DNA from: JAAYFT01 sp036562765
Lineage (GTDB): Bacteria > Bacillota > Clostridia > Tissierellales > Tissierellaceae
Length of the DNA stretch: 6,028 nucleotides
Reading direction: 5' to 3'
Assembly: GCA_036562765.1 (NCBI GenBank)
Contig: DATCJO010000005.1
Location: 1 to 6,028, forward strand
Part shown: piece by piece, positions 5,804 through 6,028 of the stretch
Numbering within the stretch: the first letter of the stretch is position 1
Layout of the letters: the number at the start of each line of letters is the position of its first letter
Notes under the pieces: generated by a model
Told to the model about the DNA's origin: nothing
Seen by the model: the letters and a program-made list of their open reading frames with translations, nothing else
The model's database searches: none
Position numbers and translations under genes: made by a program

Positions 5804-6028
5804 ATGCTAGGGAGTGGATCTATTATCATGTTACACGAATTAAAAGCAAAGGGCAAGAGCATTCGTGCAATCGCTAAAGAGACTGGCCTTTCAAGAAATA
5901 CTGTGAAAATACCTGAGAGCGAACTGTATTCCTCAAAGGAAACCGCATCCTAAAAGAGGGACAAAGCTTGATCCTTACAAGGATACTATTCAACAGATGA
6001 TAAATTCAGGTATATTCAACTGCGAGGT
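5804..6028 (+). pseudogene. istA: IS21-type transposase IstA, N-terminal part with early frameshift, cut by window edge
   Basis: ATG at 5804 follows GGAGGG (5792-5797) by six bases. Residues 8-35 (IMLHELKAKGKSIRAIAKET, then GLSRNTVK) form the N-terminal helix-turn-helix that binds the element ends. At an A4 run (5906-5909) the frame breaks: the original frame stops at TAA 5951-5953 after 49 residues, while the expected continuation lies in the +1 frame as KYLRANCIPQRKPHPKRG and then LDPYKDTIQQMI to the window end. Family members usually read NTVRKYL or NTVKKYL, so two bases are probably lost rather than one gained. The visible part cannot give a full transposase unless the break is a sequencing error or is bypassed. 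The catalytic DDE domain is outside the window. Confidence 0.75.

Larger units (their letters stand above)
5711..6028 (+). mobile_element. IS21-family element, left end and start of istA
   Basis: The sequence from 5711 begins TGTATAATTGACCCAGG. IS21-family ends start with TG and carry several short repeats as transposase binding sites. AATTGACCCA occurs at 5716-5725 and 5740-5749, spaced 24 bases. A gene with istA features starts 54 bases later. The right end, istB and the target duplication are outside the window. The element sits 30 bases after the stop of the AraC-family gene and may have removed that gene's original downstream partner. The exact first base is inferred from the TG rule. 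Confidence 0.65.

Overview
The window looks like an AT-rich, low-GC Firmicute chromosome. The most likely source is a thermophilic clostridial lineage (Thermoanaerobacterales-like), judging from the aspartyl-tRNA synthetase sequence, the strong AGGAGG-type ribosome binding sites and the mix of insertion sequences. That placement is an impression from the sequence, not a database result.

Only two complete, apparently functional genes are present: aspS (minus strand, 2622-847) and an orphan AraC-family regulator (plus strand, 4823-5680). Nearly everything else is mobile-element DNA in various states of decay. Left to right: (1) the N-terminal 186 codons of a DDE transposase of the IS4 superclass, running off the left edge on the minus strand; (2) aspS with a weak terminator-like hairpin 50 bases past its stop; (3) a short region upstream of aspS with a GC-rich stem-loop; (4) a plus-strand remnant of a second, different DDE transposase (2834-3313), internally deleted and frameshifted; (5) about 1.5 kb of degraded minus-strand DNA containing a clear IS110-family transposase relic (about 3953-4411), plus open but startless frames that I cannot identify; (6) the AraC-family gene with its own promoter; (7) the left end of an IS21-family element beginning at about 5711, whose istA carries an early frameshift and leaves the window at 6028.

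The genes do not form a pathway. AspRS is housekeeping and the AraC-type regulator has no visible target operon. The strongest structural theme is that both DDE transposase genes start directly behind an inverted repeat whose downstream arm contains the ribosome binding site. This arrangement would hide the start signal in any transcript entering from outside the element. I found no CRISPR array, tRNA, rRNA, defence system or convincing new multi-gene system.
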